DNA from: CAYGZQ01 sp964354375 [NCBI: uncultured Planctomycetota bacterium]
GTDB lineage: Bacteria > JAJVIF01 > JAPKYR01
DNA: 37,976 bases
Assembly (NCBI GenBank): GCA_964354375.1
Contig: CAYGZQ010000014.1
Span: forward strand, 33,773-71,748
Reading direction: 5' to 3'
This document shows, piece after piece, positions 25,290-35,300 of the stretch (the stretch's first letter is position 1; each line of letters opens with the position of its first letter). The notes under the pieces were generated by a model. That model was given only the letters and a program-made list of their open reading frames with translations, did not search any database and had not been told where the DNA came from. The position numbers were made by a program, and so were the translations under genes.

Positions 25290-26061
25290 TCCGACTCAAC
25301 GAGGGCCGAGGCCTCCAACAGACCCTCCCTCGCCGGTAATCAAGGGAGTGCCTGTCGCCGGTCAGGCGGAACAGCTTGTAAGGGTCCGCCGCGAGATCAC
25401 CCGCGCGGAGGAGATGTCACGGGCGGAGCAGATCGAGCATGAGGCCCGGGAGAGAGCTGAGGCGTTTCTCAACAAGGCCAAAACCGAGGCCGAGCAGATG
25501 GTTGCGAAGGCGCGGGGCGAGGCGGACTCGATCCGCGAGAAGGCCCGGAGCGACGGCGACCTTGGAGCCAAGCGGGAAGCCCTTCAGAGACTGGCGGGCC
25601 TGATCTCGAACCTTGAAAAAGAGATCGCGTTGCTGAAATCGGTAAGGGCGGATTTTCTGCGGACCAACGTAAACGGGATAATCGATCTTGCGTGCGCAAT
25701 CGCGCAAAAAATCATGGTGCACGAGTTGAACACGAGGCCCGAGGCTGTCGCACAGCGGGCTCGCGCTCTGCTCGAACGAATGCCCCCGGGGTTCAGCGTA
25801 ACCATCACGGCCAGTCCCGATGATATCGACACAATCCAGAGGTATCTCATAGAAGCCGGCGGACCATCGGACGCAATTCTGCCCGCCCTGAGAAGCGACC
25901 CCTCCATGGACACAGGCTGCATGAGGCTCGAGAGCGACTGCGGTCGAATCGACGCGGGTGTTCTGGACGTTCTGGAAGGGATCGGAAGCATCCTGAATGA
26001 ACAGGCGCGGCATTTCGCTCAAGATGACTCTCCCTGGTGGGAGGGCGGGCATGGCCGCTGA
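25282..26061 (+). CDS. fliH: Flagellar assembly protein FliH
   Basis: This is 259 residues. FliH binds FliI and restrains it until docked at the export gate. A Pro-rich N-terminus (to about 25) leads into a long charged coiled coil with Ala/Glu/Arg heptads (REITRAEEMSRAEQIEHEA, AFLNKAKTEAEQMVAKARG). The C-terminal domain has the FliH/YscL pattern IDLACAIAQKIMVHEL and DCGRIDAGVLDVLEGI. Translation starts at a TTG (25282) inside the fliG end, with GGAGG (25271-25275) 6 nt before it, and the gene overlaps fliG by 8 bp. It overlaps fliI by 11 bp, so the operon is translationally coupled. Confidence 0.9.
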   Translation: MSDPTQRGPRPPTDPPSPVIKGVPVAGQAEQLVRVRREITRAEEMSRAEQIEHEARERAEAFLNKAKTEAEQMVAKARGEADSIREKARSDGDLGAKREALQRLAGLISNLEKEIALLKSVRADFLRTNVNGIIDLACAIAQKIMVHELNTRPEAVAQRARALLERMPPGFSVTITASPDDIDTIQRYLIEAGGPSDAILPALRSDPSMDTGCMRLESDCGRIDAGVLDVLEGIGSILNEQARHFAQDDSPWWEGGHGR

Positions 26062-27508
26062 TCCCGCGGGCGCTGTAACGGTGGACCTCGCACCGTTCAG
26101 CCGTATACTCGAGGTCACCCCTGCGTTCAATGTCGAGGGCACGGTCACCAAGCTCATCGGGATAGGGCTGGAAGCCGCACTCCCCGACCCTATCCATGGG
26201 CAGGTGGTCGAGGTCGAAAGGCCGCACCTGGAACCGTTGACTTGCGAGGTCGTGGGCTTCGACAAGAATCGCGTGATCCTGATGCCCTACGGCGAGCTTG
26301 GCGGCGTTCGTCCGGGAGCAACGGTGCGGACAATCTCCAATGGACTCAGGATAAACGCGGGCGATTTCCTGATCGGTCGGGTTGTCGACGGGCTCGGGCA
26401 CCCGGTGGACGAGGGTCCGGCGTTCCCCAGAGGTCGGGCCGTTCCCCTGGACCGACTCGGTCCGAACCCGGTGACGAGGCCGCTTATCACCGAGCCGATG
26501 ATCACCGGCGTAAGGGCGGTCGACTGCGCTCTCACGCTCGGGAAAGGTCAGCGCGTAGGCATTTTCTCGGGCAGCGGAGTCGGGAAAAGCATCCTGCTCG
26601 GGATGATGGCCCGGTACACCGAGGCTGACATCAATGTCATCGCGCTCATTGGCGAGCGAGGTCGCGAGGTGAGGGAGTTCATCGAGCGCGATCTCGGCAA
26701 AGAGGGTTTGAAAAGAAGCGTGGTGGTCGTGGCGATATCGAACCAGCCCGCGCTGCTTCGACTTCGCGGCGCGCTGACTGCCACAGCGATAGCCGAATAT
26801 TTCAGGGATACCGGCCGGGACGTGCTGTTCATGATGGACTCCCTGACCCGCTTCGCCCTTGCGGGCAGAGAGATCGGTCTGGCTGCAGGTGAGCCGCCCG
26901 CCACTCGCGGCTACCCTCCGAGTGTTTTCGGCCTTATTCCCAGGCTCCTTGAGCGCGCCGGACGTTCGCCGCACGGAAGCATCACGGGCCTTTACTCGGT
27001 CCTGGTCGAAGGTGACGACCTGGCCGAGCCCATAAGCGACATATCGAGGGCCACGCTGGACGGTCACATCGTGCTTTCAAGAGACCTCGCAGACCGGGGG
27101 CACTACCCGGCCATAGACATACTCGGAAGCGTGTCGAGGGTAATGCGGCAGGTTGTCGACAAGGAGCATCTGCGGCTTGCCGGTCGACTGAAAGACCATC
27201 TCGCAGCGTACCGCGAGATGGAGGACCTGATAAACATAGGGGCATACCAGAAGGGCTCGAATCCGCGCGTGGACGCGGCGATTGATCGCATGGACGACAT
27301 CCGCGCGTTCCTCCAGCAGGACCTCGCGGAAGGGGCCGGGTTCACTCAGTCGATCGATGCCCTTCATCGCGCCCTCGGGGAGCCCAAGGAGGCGCGTCGC
27401 GAGCAGCCGCCTTCGCAGCCCCCTCCACCGCAGCCGAGCGCAAAGGGCAGGCAGACTCGGCCCGGAGCACCGCCTGCGGTCCTTCCTCCGGGCGCTTATG
27501 AAAACTGA
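26051..27508 (+). CDS. fliI: Flagellum-specific ATPase FliI
   Basis: This is 485 residues. It is the hexameric export ATPase that, with FliH and FliJ, delivers substrates to the flagellar type III gate. Walker A is GSGVGKS (about 174-180), GERGREVREFIE follows, Walker B is in VLFMMDSLTR, and GYPPSVF and GSITGLYSVLVEGDD are family markers. The ATG at 26051 has GGGAGG 7 nt upstream and overlaps the fliH stop; ATG codons further up (25997, 26024) lack this. The last 40 or so residues form a Pro/Gln-rich tail (QPPSQPPPPQPSAK) beyond the usual FliI end. Confidence 0.97.
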   Translation: MAADPAGAVTVDLAPFSRILEVTPAFNVEGTVTKLIGIGLEAALPDPIHGQVVEVERPHLEPLTCEVVGFDKNRVILMPYGELGGVRPGATVRTISNGLRINAGDFLIGRVVDGLGHPVDEGPAFPRGRAVPLDRLGPNPVTRPLITEPMITGVRAVDCALTLGKGQRVGIFSGSGVGKSILLGMMARYTEADINVIALIGERGREVREFIERDLGKEGLKRSVVVVAISNQPALLRLRGALTATAIAEYFRDTGRDVLFMMDSLTRFALAGREIGLAAGEPPATRGYPPSVFGLIPRLLERAGRSPHGSITGLYSVLVEGDDLAEPISDISRATLDGHIVLSRDLADRGHYPAIDILGSVSRVMRQVVDKEHLRLAGRLKDHLAAYREMEDLINIGAYQKGSNPRVDAAIDRMDDIRAFLQQDLAEGAGFTQSIDALHRALGEPKEARREQPPSQPPPPQPSAKGRQTRPGAPPAVLPPGAYEN

Positions 27509-27525
27509 CACGGAGAACCGTCCAC

Positions 27526-27981
27526 GTGCGACGATTCAACTACAGGCTCGAGCGTCTTCTCAGATACCGCAGCTCTCTAACCCAGAGAGAGCGCGTCCGT
27601 CTGGCCCGGAGAGCGGCCGCGCTTGCGGCAGCCGAGGACAACGCGAGCAGGCTGCGCGGCGTCCGCAACGCCACGAAGATCGAGCATATTCGTGCCCTGA
27701 AGGAAGGCACAACGTCCAGACAAGTGTCCAACCTGCTGGAGCACCTGGTGAGGGTGGGCGAGGCGATCGAGCATGCGGACGAAGGTGTGCACACGGCCGA
27801 GGGTGAGGTGGAGAAAGCGCGCACGAAGGTGGTCGAGCGGCGTCGCGACCAGAAGGCCATCGAGATGCATCGGGAGCGGCGCTTCAAGACCTGGCTCAGG
27901 GATTATTATCGTGACGAGACGCGAATCCTGGACGATCTCGCTACCATTCAGCACGTTCGACGTCTGATCGAACAAGGTTGA
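27526..27981 (+). CDS. fliJ: Flagellar export protein FliJ
   Basis: This is 151 residues, the FliJ length. FliJ is the coiled-coil stalk of the export ATPase, related in shape to the F1 gamma subunit. It opens with FNYRLERLLRYR, the typical FliJ start, and is almost wholly charged helix with many Arg/Glu pairs. Sequence identity in this family is low, so the call leans on position directly after fliI (17 bp) and on the opening motif. The start is GTG at 27526 with GGAG 10 nt upstream. Confidence 0.88.
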   Translation: MRRFNYRLERLLRYRSSLTQRERVRLARRAAALAAAEDNASRLRGVRNATKIEHIRALKEGTTSRQVSNLLEHLVRVGEAIEHADEGVHTAEGEVEKARTKVVERRRDQKAIEMHRERRFKTWLRDYYRDETRILDDLATIQHVRRLIEQG

Positions 27982-28028
27982 CCCGACACATGTCTTACCG
28001 GTACGGGATGAACACGAAGGTTAGGAAA

Positions 28029-28730
28029 ATGTCCATCAGAAGAATGCTCCTGAACGAGCGCGGAAGCGCATGGGGTTGGATATTCACGATTTTCATTGTA
28101 ATCGTGGTCGCAATAGGCGTGTTCCTGACGCTTACACGCTTCGCGGTGATACCCGCGCCTTCATTCCTGGCGAACCAGCCCTGGATGGCCTCCTTTCTGC
28201 CCCCGAAGGAAGAGACCCCGGCAAGTGAGGTCCCCGAGCTCCCTGCCGAAGCCAGCCTGAGGAACCAGCTCGTGGCCCTCAAGACGGAAAGGGACACCGC
28301 GCAGGGCAGGATCACGGCTCTCGAAGCCGACATCGCAGCCAAGGACAAGCTGGTCAAAGAGAGGGAAGATGAGATCGCGCGCCTCCGCAGCACTCTCGAC
28401 CTTGCGTCCAAACAGAACGTCAACAAGGTCGCTCTTATGTACGAGAACATGGAGCCCCAGGACGCCGCGAAGATTCTGGCGAATCTCGGAGCTTACAGCG
28501 CCAGCCTCATCCTTGGAGCAATGAGGGAGAGCAAGTCTGCGGATGTCCTCGCGCTGATGGACGAGGCCCTGGCCACCGAGATCACCCAGATCATGGCCGG
28601 GTTCAAGCAGAGCGGATCCGCACCGTCCCAAACGGGGCCTCCCTCAGGCGCCGGAACCGTTCAGCCGCCGCCCGGCGGCTCAACCACGCCTCCCGCGACC
28701 ACGACTCCGCCTGCATCAGAGTCGAATTAG
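28029..28730 (+). CDS. MotE-like flagellar motor protein (MgtE-N-like domain)
   Basis: This is about 233 residues. One membrane helix (about residues 14-35: WIFTIFIVIVVAIGVFLTL) is followed by a coiled coil (about 75-130, RNQLVALKTERDTAQGR) and a helical repeat domain (VALMYENMEPQDAAKIL, then SASLILGAMRESKSADVLALM) like the N-terminal domain of MgtE and the MotE chaperone of stator proteins. A Pro/Thr/Gly-rich tail ends it. Of several in-frame starts, 28029 has the best ribosome site (AAGGTTAGG). It closes the flagellar block. The MotE role is inferred from architecture and position. Confidence 0.82.
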   Translation: MSIRRMLLNERGSAWGWIFTIFIVIVVAIGVFLTLTRFAVIPAPSFLANQPWMASFLPPKEETPASEVPELPAEASLRNQLVALKTERDTAQGRITALEADIAAKDKLVKEREDEIARLRSTLDLASKQNVNKVALMYENMEPQDAAKILANLGAYSASLILGAMRESKSADVLALMDEALATEITQIMAGFKQSGSAPSQTGPPSGAGTVQPPPGGSTTPPATTTPPASESN

Positions 28731-28748
28731 CCTCTATCCGGGCCGTAC

Positions 28749-29354
28749 TCAGTTCTCGGGACCCCCCCCGCCGTCCCCGGAACACCCATTCCCATCTCCC
28801 GGCTTACCCAGCGGCTTGACGAGGTGATCGAGCGGGATGTCATCGGACGGTCCCAGCTTTTCCATCAATTCCTCGACGGCCTTCATCGGAAGCTTCCCGA
28901 CAAGCGGAAAAACCTCTCGCTCTTCCTTGGAGCAGTGATGTCTCAGGAGCGACTGTACGCCGTAGGAAACTCTGAGGAGCTCGGCGGCCTGAGATGGATT
29001 GAGGGGGGCATCGGATCGAAGATAGACCAGGAGGTCCAGAATCCGCGCCGCAAACATATGCATCTGAGCGTGCTCGCGCGCGAGGCATCCCAGCGCGTCG
29101 CCGATTTCGCGGGTGTCCGACGCAAGGTATTTCCTGAGTATCGGAACGAGAAGGGCCTCCTCGGAGCGAAAATGCCCCTCCGCGAGCCCCGCGATGCCGT
29201 CCAGAAGATCGGCGATCTCCTTTCTCAGGCGGTTCTGCTCCGGATGGATGAGTCGGGCCAGGATGTCGTCGGGCGAGAGACTCTCGACGAGCCGATCCGC
29301 GCGCTCGTACGCCTGCCTGTGCTCCTTCAGCCATATCTCAACCGGTGTTCGCAC
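28749..29354 (-). CDS. Hemerythrin HHE-domain protein
   Basis: This is 201 residues. It has the di-iron hemerythrin ligands: His12 (LKEHRQ), His61 with Glu65 (GHFRSEE), His95/His99 (REHAQMHM) and His139/His140 with Glu144 (RHHCSKEE). Such domains bind oxygen, nitric oxide or iron and can act as sensors or stores; the role here is unknown. A Gly/Asp-rich tail ends it. The start is GTG at 29354, only 3 nt after the stop of the upstream lipoprotein gene, so translation may be coupled. Convergent with the motE-like gene (18-bp gap). Confidence 0.88.
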   Translation of the reverse strand: MRTPVEIWLKEHRQAYERADRLVESLSPDDILARLIHPEQNRLRKEIADLLDGIAGLAEGHFRSEEALLVPILRKYLASDTREIGDALGCLAREHAQMHMFAARILDLLVYLRSDAPLNPSQAAELLRVSYGVQSLLRHHCSKEEREVFPLVGKLPMKAVEELMEKLGPSDDIPLDHLVKPLGKPGDGNGCSGDGGGGPEN

Positions 29355-29357
29355 GGG

Positions 29358-32003
29358 CTACCATCCCGACGCAGGCATCGAGAAATAGTAGAAATCGTTC
29401 CAGGGTTGCGACATTTCCATGTCGATCCCGATCAGGTTGCGTTTCTCCGCATCGGTGTTGAACGCGATCGCGTGGGGGTTGTCCCAGGCCCCGAAAGCGG
29501 GCCCGACGACATCGTCATTGAGAACATTGAAGTCGGTATCCATGCGCATCAGGTGACATCGAACCGACCCGTCCCATGTCTGGTACATCACCAACAGGCG
29601 ACAGTTCTCAACCGAGGCGTCCCCATGATCGAACTCGATATCGGCCCTGGAGATTTTTGAGTACGGGTTTGTGCAGTATACAATCGAGGTGAGAAGGTCC
29701 TTGTTCTCGACCCATTCGGGCGGCGAAGTCGAGAGATCGTATTTTGTGAACAGGCTGTGATTCCAGCCGCTTATCGAGGCGCTGAAAACAAAGAGGGAAT
29801 CCTCCTCGTAGCTGACGGCGATGTCCGCCACGTACCACATATGTCCGTACGGCTGCGCGGCGGGATCGTACAGGTCCTCCGAGATGTCCAGCCTGTCGGC
29901 CGTGTTCTCCACGTAGTACGGGCTCGAGCTCTGCAGTTCGTAATGCCTCAACTGCCAGATGGGATTCCCCGTCTCGTCGGGTATCCCCTTCACGTTTGTG
30001 ACGACCCACATGTCGCCCTCGGCATCGAAATCGATCCCCGGTATCGTGGGGATGTAGTTCAACGGCGTCTGCGGATCGGTGATGGTGACATCCTCGAAAT
30101 GGCTGCCGTTTTCGTCAACCATCTGGACCACGTCGAACATGCGCCCGTTGATCACCGCCATGTCGCCGTTGACCGGATTCTGGTCGATGGAGCCGCACAT
30201 TGTGATATACGTGTTCACCGCGTCCGTCTTCCCCGGCAGCGAGAAGAAGTCGGTTGCCGCCGTATCGGACGGATTGTCCGGATCGAACCGGACGTAGTAC
30301 CCGTTCGCGTCCGATGTCATGTCGTAATTCCGCTTGACAACGCATTCCCCGGCGTGTGCGCCGGTCTCAAGGATGGTCAGATCGCCCCTCTGGCAGTAAT
30401 TCCACGCAAGGCCGCCCGTCAGGTAGTACTTGTTCTCGTACGTATGAAGCTCTTCCGCGCAGGAGACAAGGAAACCGCCCTCGAGGATCCCCTCGAGTAG
30501 ATCGGGATTAATCACCGCGACATCCCAGTACCCTTCGGCGGCGGCATCGAGGTCGAGATCGCATGTGATGGAGGTCCCTCCACCACCGACCACTTCGTTA
30601 TCGGCGGAAATCGCGGGCCAGTCCGGATGCCTCAGCTCGACCTGGGCTCCCGCAATGAAATATTGTCCGGTGACAATGACTCCGGTAAGCTGGTCGCCCG
30701 ACTTCGCGGAATCCGGATCTATGGCTGTCACGATCGGCGCCTGCCCCCCCTGGGAGGCGATATTCACGCTCGTCATCAGGTAGGCACCCAGAGGAGCATC
30801 GGGATGCGCAAAGGCCGGACCTCCCGGAACCTGCGGCTCATACCCGAACTCGTCCGCACCCTGGGCGAAAACCAGCAACTGCTCCGCCCCCGATTTCGTA
30901 AGGTTCAGATCGCCGATAGAGACTTCGAACACGCTTGATGTCGGACCGTCAGGGAGTACGATCGCGGTCGGAAGGACATCGATGGGGGACGGAAGAACCG
31001 TCGATTCGAGCCAGATTGCGGCGATTTCCCCGGCCACCCCGAGGGGATCCGCCGACGCCTGCCAGTCATAGACCCTTATGGCAAGCTTCAGCTCTCCGCC
31101 GTTGTCCGTCGGACTCGCGTAGTATGCCGTGCTGCCGTTGTCGACAACGCTCAGGCAGTATGGCTCCATCATGTTCGCCGAGAGCGGGTAGTACTCGATG
31201 TCGTAATCCGGCGCACCGTCGGGGTCCGGAGCGTCCCAGCTCGCGTCCACGGCGTAGTTGAACGTGAAGTCCACCTGTCCGCCGATCATAGCGAACTGGA
31301 TGCTGTAGAGCCTGGAATACACGCCGGGCAAGGTGGGAAAAGTCCCGCGCGTTGCGGTATCCAGCTCCCATAGGGGCTGATCGACATCGAGAGCATCCGC
31401 GAAATACTTGTAGCCGTTCAGCGTAGCGGTCGGAAAGACATTGGGCGCGAGTTTTCCGTGCGTGAAACCGAAAATAGTCTCGTAAGTCGTGAACTCCGTC
31501 GGGTTCCACCAGCGGGTCAGGCCGTCGGCGTTCACAAGCTGAGTGTCGCCGTCGCCGCCGTAGACCGCGTCGGGATCGTGGTTCGTCTGGTAGGACCCGT
31601 TCGCGATGAGAATCCCACGCACATCGAAACCACGGTAGAACGGGATGCTCGGGAACGGGTGCCTTACTGTCACATCGACGTCGAAATAGCCCTCAAGCGG
31701 GTTGCTCGACGGCAGCACGTCCAGGCTGATCATGTTGACCGGGCTGATCGGCGGCTGCATGAAGCGGGTGACGTTGCAGGTGAACTCCGCGCCCCTAAGG
31801 GGAGCGGCTTCCGCAGTCAGGGTCTCCGGATCGATCCTGACCGACCAGAATCCCCACAACTGGTGGCTGGTCGGGCCGCCCTGCGTGAAGGATTCCCGCT
31901 GATCCGGCGTCACGGACGGATTCGTGATCGGGTCCCTGTCGCCGCCCGCACACGACAGCGCAAACAGGGATGCAACAAGCATTACAAAGATTCGGTGAGT
32001 CAT
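29358..32003 (-). CDS. LWG-family lipoprotein with IPT-like domain
   Basis: This is 881 residues. Lipobox LFALSC gives Cys18. From about 48 to 330 is an N-terminal domain shared with the two plus-strand lipoproteins: LWGFWSV, then VDVTVRHPF, FYRGFDVRGILI, NADGLTRWWNPTEF, FGFTHGKLAP and NGYKYFADAL, in the same order. An IPT-type sandwich follows at about 430-535 (VTAIDPDSAKSGDQL, VIVTGQYF, GGFLV), like those of the giant protein. The rest is beta-rich and aromatic, possibly propeller-like, with no recognised family. GGTAGGAG precedes the ATG. A surface or secreted carbohydrate/adhesion role is only a guess. Confidence 0.85.
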   Translation of the reverse strand: MTHRIFVMLVASLFALSCAGGDRDPITNPSVTPDQRESFTQGGPTSHQLWGFWSVRIDPETLTAEAAPLRGAEFTCNVTRFMQPPISPVNMISLDVLPSSNPLEGYFDVDVTVRHPFPSIPFYRGFDVRGILIANGSYQTNHDPDAVYGGDGDTQLVNADGLTRWWNPTEFTTYETIFGFTHGKLAPNVFPTATLNGYKYFADALDVDQPLWELDTATRGTFPTLPGVYSRLYSIQFAMIGGQVDFTFNYAVDASWDAPDPDGAPDYDIEYYPLSANMMEPYCLSVVDNGSTAYYASPTDNGGELKLAIRVYDWQASADPLGVAGEIAAIWLESTVLPSPIDVLPTAIVLPDGPTSSVFEVSIGDLNLTKSGAEQLLVFAQGADEFGYEPQVPGGPAFAHPDAPLGAYLMTSVNIASQGGQAPIVTAIDPDSAKSGDQLTGVIVTGQYFIAGAQVELRHPDWPAISADNEVVGGGGTSITCDLDLDAAAEGYWDVAVINPDLLEGILEGGFLVSCAEELHTYENKYYLTGGLAWNYCQRGDLTILETGAHAGECVVKRNYDMTSDANGYYVRFDPDNPSDTAATDFFSLPGKTDAVNTYITMCGSIDQNPVNGDMAVINGRMFDVVQMVDENGSHFEDVTITDPQTPLNYIPTIPGIDFDAEGDMWVVTNVKGIPDETGNPIWQLRHYELQSSSPYYVENTADRLDISEDLYDPAAQPYGHMWYVADIAVSYEEDSLFVFSASISGWNHSLFTKYDLSTSPPEWVENKDLLTSIVYCTNPYSKISRADIEFDHGDASVENCRLLVMYQTWDGSVRCHLMRMDTDFNVLNDDVVGPAFGAWDNPHAIAFNTDAEKRNLIGIDMEMSQPWNDFYYFSMPASGW

Positions 32004-32339
32004 TTCTCCTACCTCTTATAAGTTCGTATAACGGATTCTATCATCTCAGGCAGGGCCCGGTGATATCCAAGCGAGACTGACAATCTCCTTGATTCCATTT
32101 CCGGCTGCAATTATAGCACAAGATAGGCATGCCGTGCTGCGTGCAGACATGACCCTGCGATGATTGTGCACCGATTGGCCCGTGTCGGCGCCGGACCCGC
32201 GCGTTCTCTGCGGGGCAAAAGCGGTTGCGCTCTATAGCAGTGAATGGTAGACTAACCGACCAATCACACTGGTCTCATCAGGTGGTTTTCTTTTTTGTTT
32301 GGCTGCAGAGTCACTTCAACTTCGATTAGGAGACCTCGA
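32004..32339. other. Divergent intergenic region between two LWG lipoprotein genes
   Basis: This is 336 bp with no credible gene. It holds the divergent start signals of two paralogous lipoprotein genes; a promoter for the right-hand gene lies at 32225-32253. AT-rich hexamers TATACG and TATAAG lie close to the left-hand gene start, but no matched -35 is seen. Confidence 0.6.
32225..32253 (+). promoter_or_regulatory. Promoter of the PNGGE/SBBP lipoprotein gene
   Basis: TTGCGC (32225-32230), a 17-bp spacer and TAGACT (32248-32253) with an upstream TG. The start would be near 32260, giving an 80-nt leader. The hexamers resemble those of tRNA-Val and the kinase operon. Confidence 0.45.
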
Positions 32340-35300
32340 ATGAACAGGCAAATTGCATTCCTTATGGCAGGTATTCTGATTTCCATTCTCGCGGTGAGCT
32401 GCTCCGGCGGCGACACGCCCATCTCACCGTCCGGTCAACAGGAGCCGACCCAGGATCTTACCGCAGGAGCGGATCGCGCTGCGCAGGTCGGGGCGAACCT
32501 GTGGGGCTACTACGATTTCTTCCTCGACATACAGAATAAGAAAATCGAGGCGGTCCCGAATCGATCCGTCGGATTCTCCGCCAACGTCGTGAAGTTCCTG
32601 AACAACGATCCGGCAGGTCTGCAGGTGAAGTTCAACGGGACCTCCCCCGGAACCGGCTACATCGACATCGATATGGACATCACGATCAAGCATCCGCTCA
32701 GCGATAATGCGTACGATGGCTACGATGTCCGGGGCATATTCATCGGCAACGGCTCCTCCAGCCTGGCGTACAATTCCGACCTAATCGTGCCGGTCAGCGG
32801 CACCGATCAGATGCTGCTCAATGCCGACGGATACTCCCGCTGGTTCAATCCGACCGAATTCCTCGTCCCGAAGATATTCGGCTACATCCCGGGGAAGGTC
32901 GCATCGAAAGGCTACACCGGAACCGCGACGCTGATCCCGTACAAGTACTTCTGCGAAGGTCTGTCGGCCACGGACTACTGCTGGGGCTACCTGGCCTCGG
33001 GAAGCCCGAACGCCGGCTACTTCCTCGCGGGAACATCGAATACGCGCAACTACATCATCCGGTTCCCCATTCCCCTCCCGGGGGTCAAGTACAACTACGC
33101 CGTCGTGGCGAACTGGTCGGGCACAGCGCCGCAGTTTCATCCATCGCACGCTCCGGAAGCGGTCGCCGTTAAGGTCGACGACGAAAGCACGCTCTACTAC
33201 GTTGACGAGACTACAAAGGGCGGAAAACTGATCCTCGACATCGGCGTCTTCGACTGGGACGCCGAGCTCACCGGCGGTGTGATGGAGGACTACACCGTAT
33301 TCGTCGAAAGCACGGTTCTGTCATCGGTTCACGAGCTCGACACCGCCGAGATGACGCCTTCCTCAATCGGCGATCACTGGTTTACCTACCATGTCGAAAT
33401 TCCTGCGGACAATGTCTTGGGCATCGACGGAAACGAGATGTGGGTCGTGGTCGAAGATGGCACCGCAGACTACACGAATCCGCTCGGGGTACCCAACTCA
33501 GCGGACGGCGACAAGATCGCGGCATGCTTCCGCCGTTCCCTCACTGTCTCGGATGTGGAGCCCAAGGGAATCCAAGTTACCGTCCCCAACGGTGGAGAGC
33601 AGTGGAAGGTCCAGGGATCGGGAGACATCACCTGGACTGCTGACGGCGACGTTCAGAACGTGCAGATAAAGCTTTCTCTTAATTCCGGCGCCGATTACAC
33701 GATTGAGATCTCGAATTCGACGCCTAATGACGGCACTTTCACATGGGACCCGATCCCGTTGGGAGCTCTGGGGGACAACAACCGCGTCAGGATAACCGAC
33801 ATGGACGATTCGAGCGTCTTCGATGAGTCCGATGCCGACTTCTCGGTCACACTCCCCACCATCGAGGTCACCTCCCCGAACGGCGGCGAATGCTGGATCG
33901 CGGGATATGAGGAGACGATCACGTGGGTCGCCGATCCCGCCATCGACAACGTGACCATTCTGCTCTCGCTGAATTCCGGCGCGGATTACGGGGCAATGGT
34001 GATTGACTCCACACCGAACGACGGTGAGTTCGTCTGGAACAACGTCCTGGGCGATTACGCCGGCTCCACCTGCCGGATCAAGGTGCAGGATGAGACCTAC
34101 CCGATCCAGATTTTCGACGAATCGGACGCCGACTTCGAGATCGGTCTTCCCGAGATCCAGGTCGTGACTCCGAACGGCGGCGAGAAATGGAAAGTCGACT
34201 CCACGCACGACATCACCTGGACCTCGGACCCGGTCATCCAGAACGTTTACATCTATCTCTCGCTCAACGGCGGCGAATACTACTCGTACGTCCTTGCAGG
34301 TCCGATTCCCGACACGGGCTCATGGCAATGGGATTCTATTATCGAATCGTATATATCCTCCGATTGCCGCATCGAAGTCGTTTCCGCCGAGATACCTCAG
34401 GCATTCGACGAATCCGACGCGGATTTCGAGATATACGATCAGCCGATTCTTCTCACTTATCCGAACGGCGGCGAAATCTGGAAGGTCGGCGGCACTTACG
34501 ACATCACATGGGAAGCTGATCCGTCGATCCTGAACGTGAAGATCGAAGTTTCCGAGGATTCCGGCGGCAGCTATCCGTACACTATTGTGGATTCAACACC
34601 CAACGACGGCGAGTGGCTGGATGGTCCTCTCCCGGAGGATGCGATAGGCGAATGGCGGATGAAGATCAGCGATGTCGACAATCCTGCGGTCTACGATGAA
34701 TCAGACGGGGATTACAGCATCATCGATGCATGGATCGATTTGACCAGCCCGAACGGCGGCGAAGAATTGCCGGTGGGATCGGACTTCGAGATCACATGGG
34801 AGTGCTCCGAGACAGGCGGCACGGTCTACATCATTTATACCAAGGACGACTTCGACACCGACTTCCACGATATCGCCCCGGCCGCTCCAAATACCGGAAG
34901 TTACTTGTGGACCGACATCCCCAACGATGTAAGCGGCACGGTCAAAGTGGGCCTCGAGTTCAGCGATCTGTTCCTGCGGGACAGCTCGGACGACTATTTC
35001 GCTATCGGCGAGCCGCAGCCCAGCATCACCGTTACGTCCCCCAACGGATGGGAGTATTTGAGGGCTAACCACGATTTCGAGATCACTTGGGAATCCAATG
35101 GCGTCACCGGGCCGGTCAACATCTGGTACTCGAAGGACGACTTCCAGTCCGACGTTATTTACATTATCACCACCCCTAACGACGGCAGCGTCATGTGGGA
35201 CCCCATCCCCTACGACCCGTCCGACACAGTCAAGATTAAGGTCGAGTCCTCCGACGATCCCGGCATAAACGACGTGTCCAACAACAATTTCCATTTGACG

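Noticed and set aside
25847-27067. 406-codon open frame antisense to fliH and fliI
   Set aside because: It lies entirely over two well-identified flagellar genes and is a high-GC shadow.
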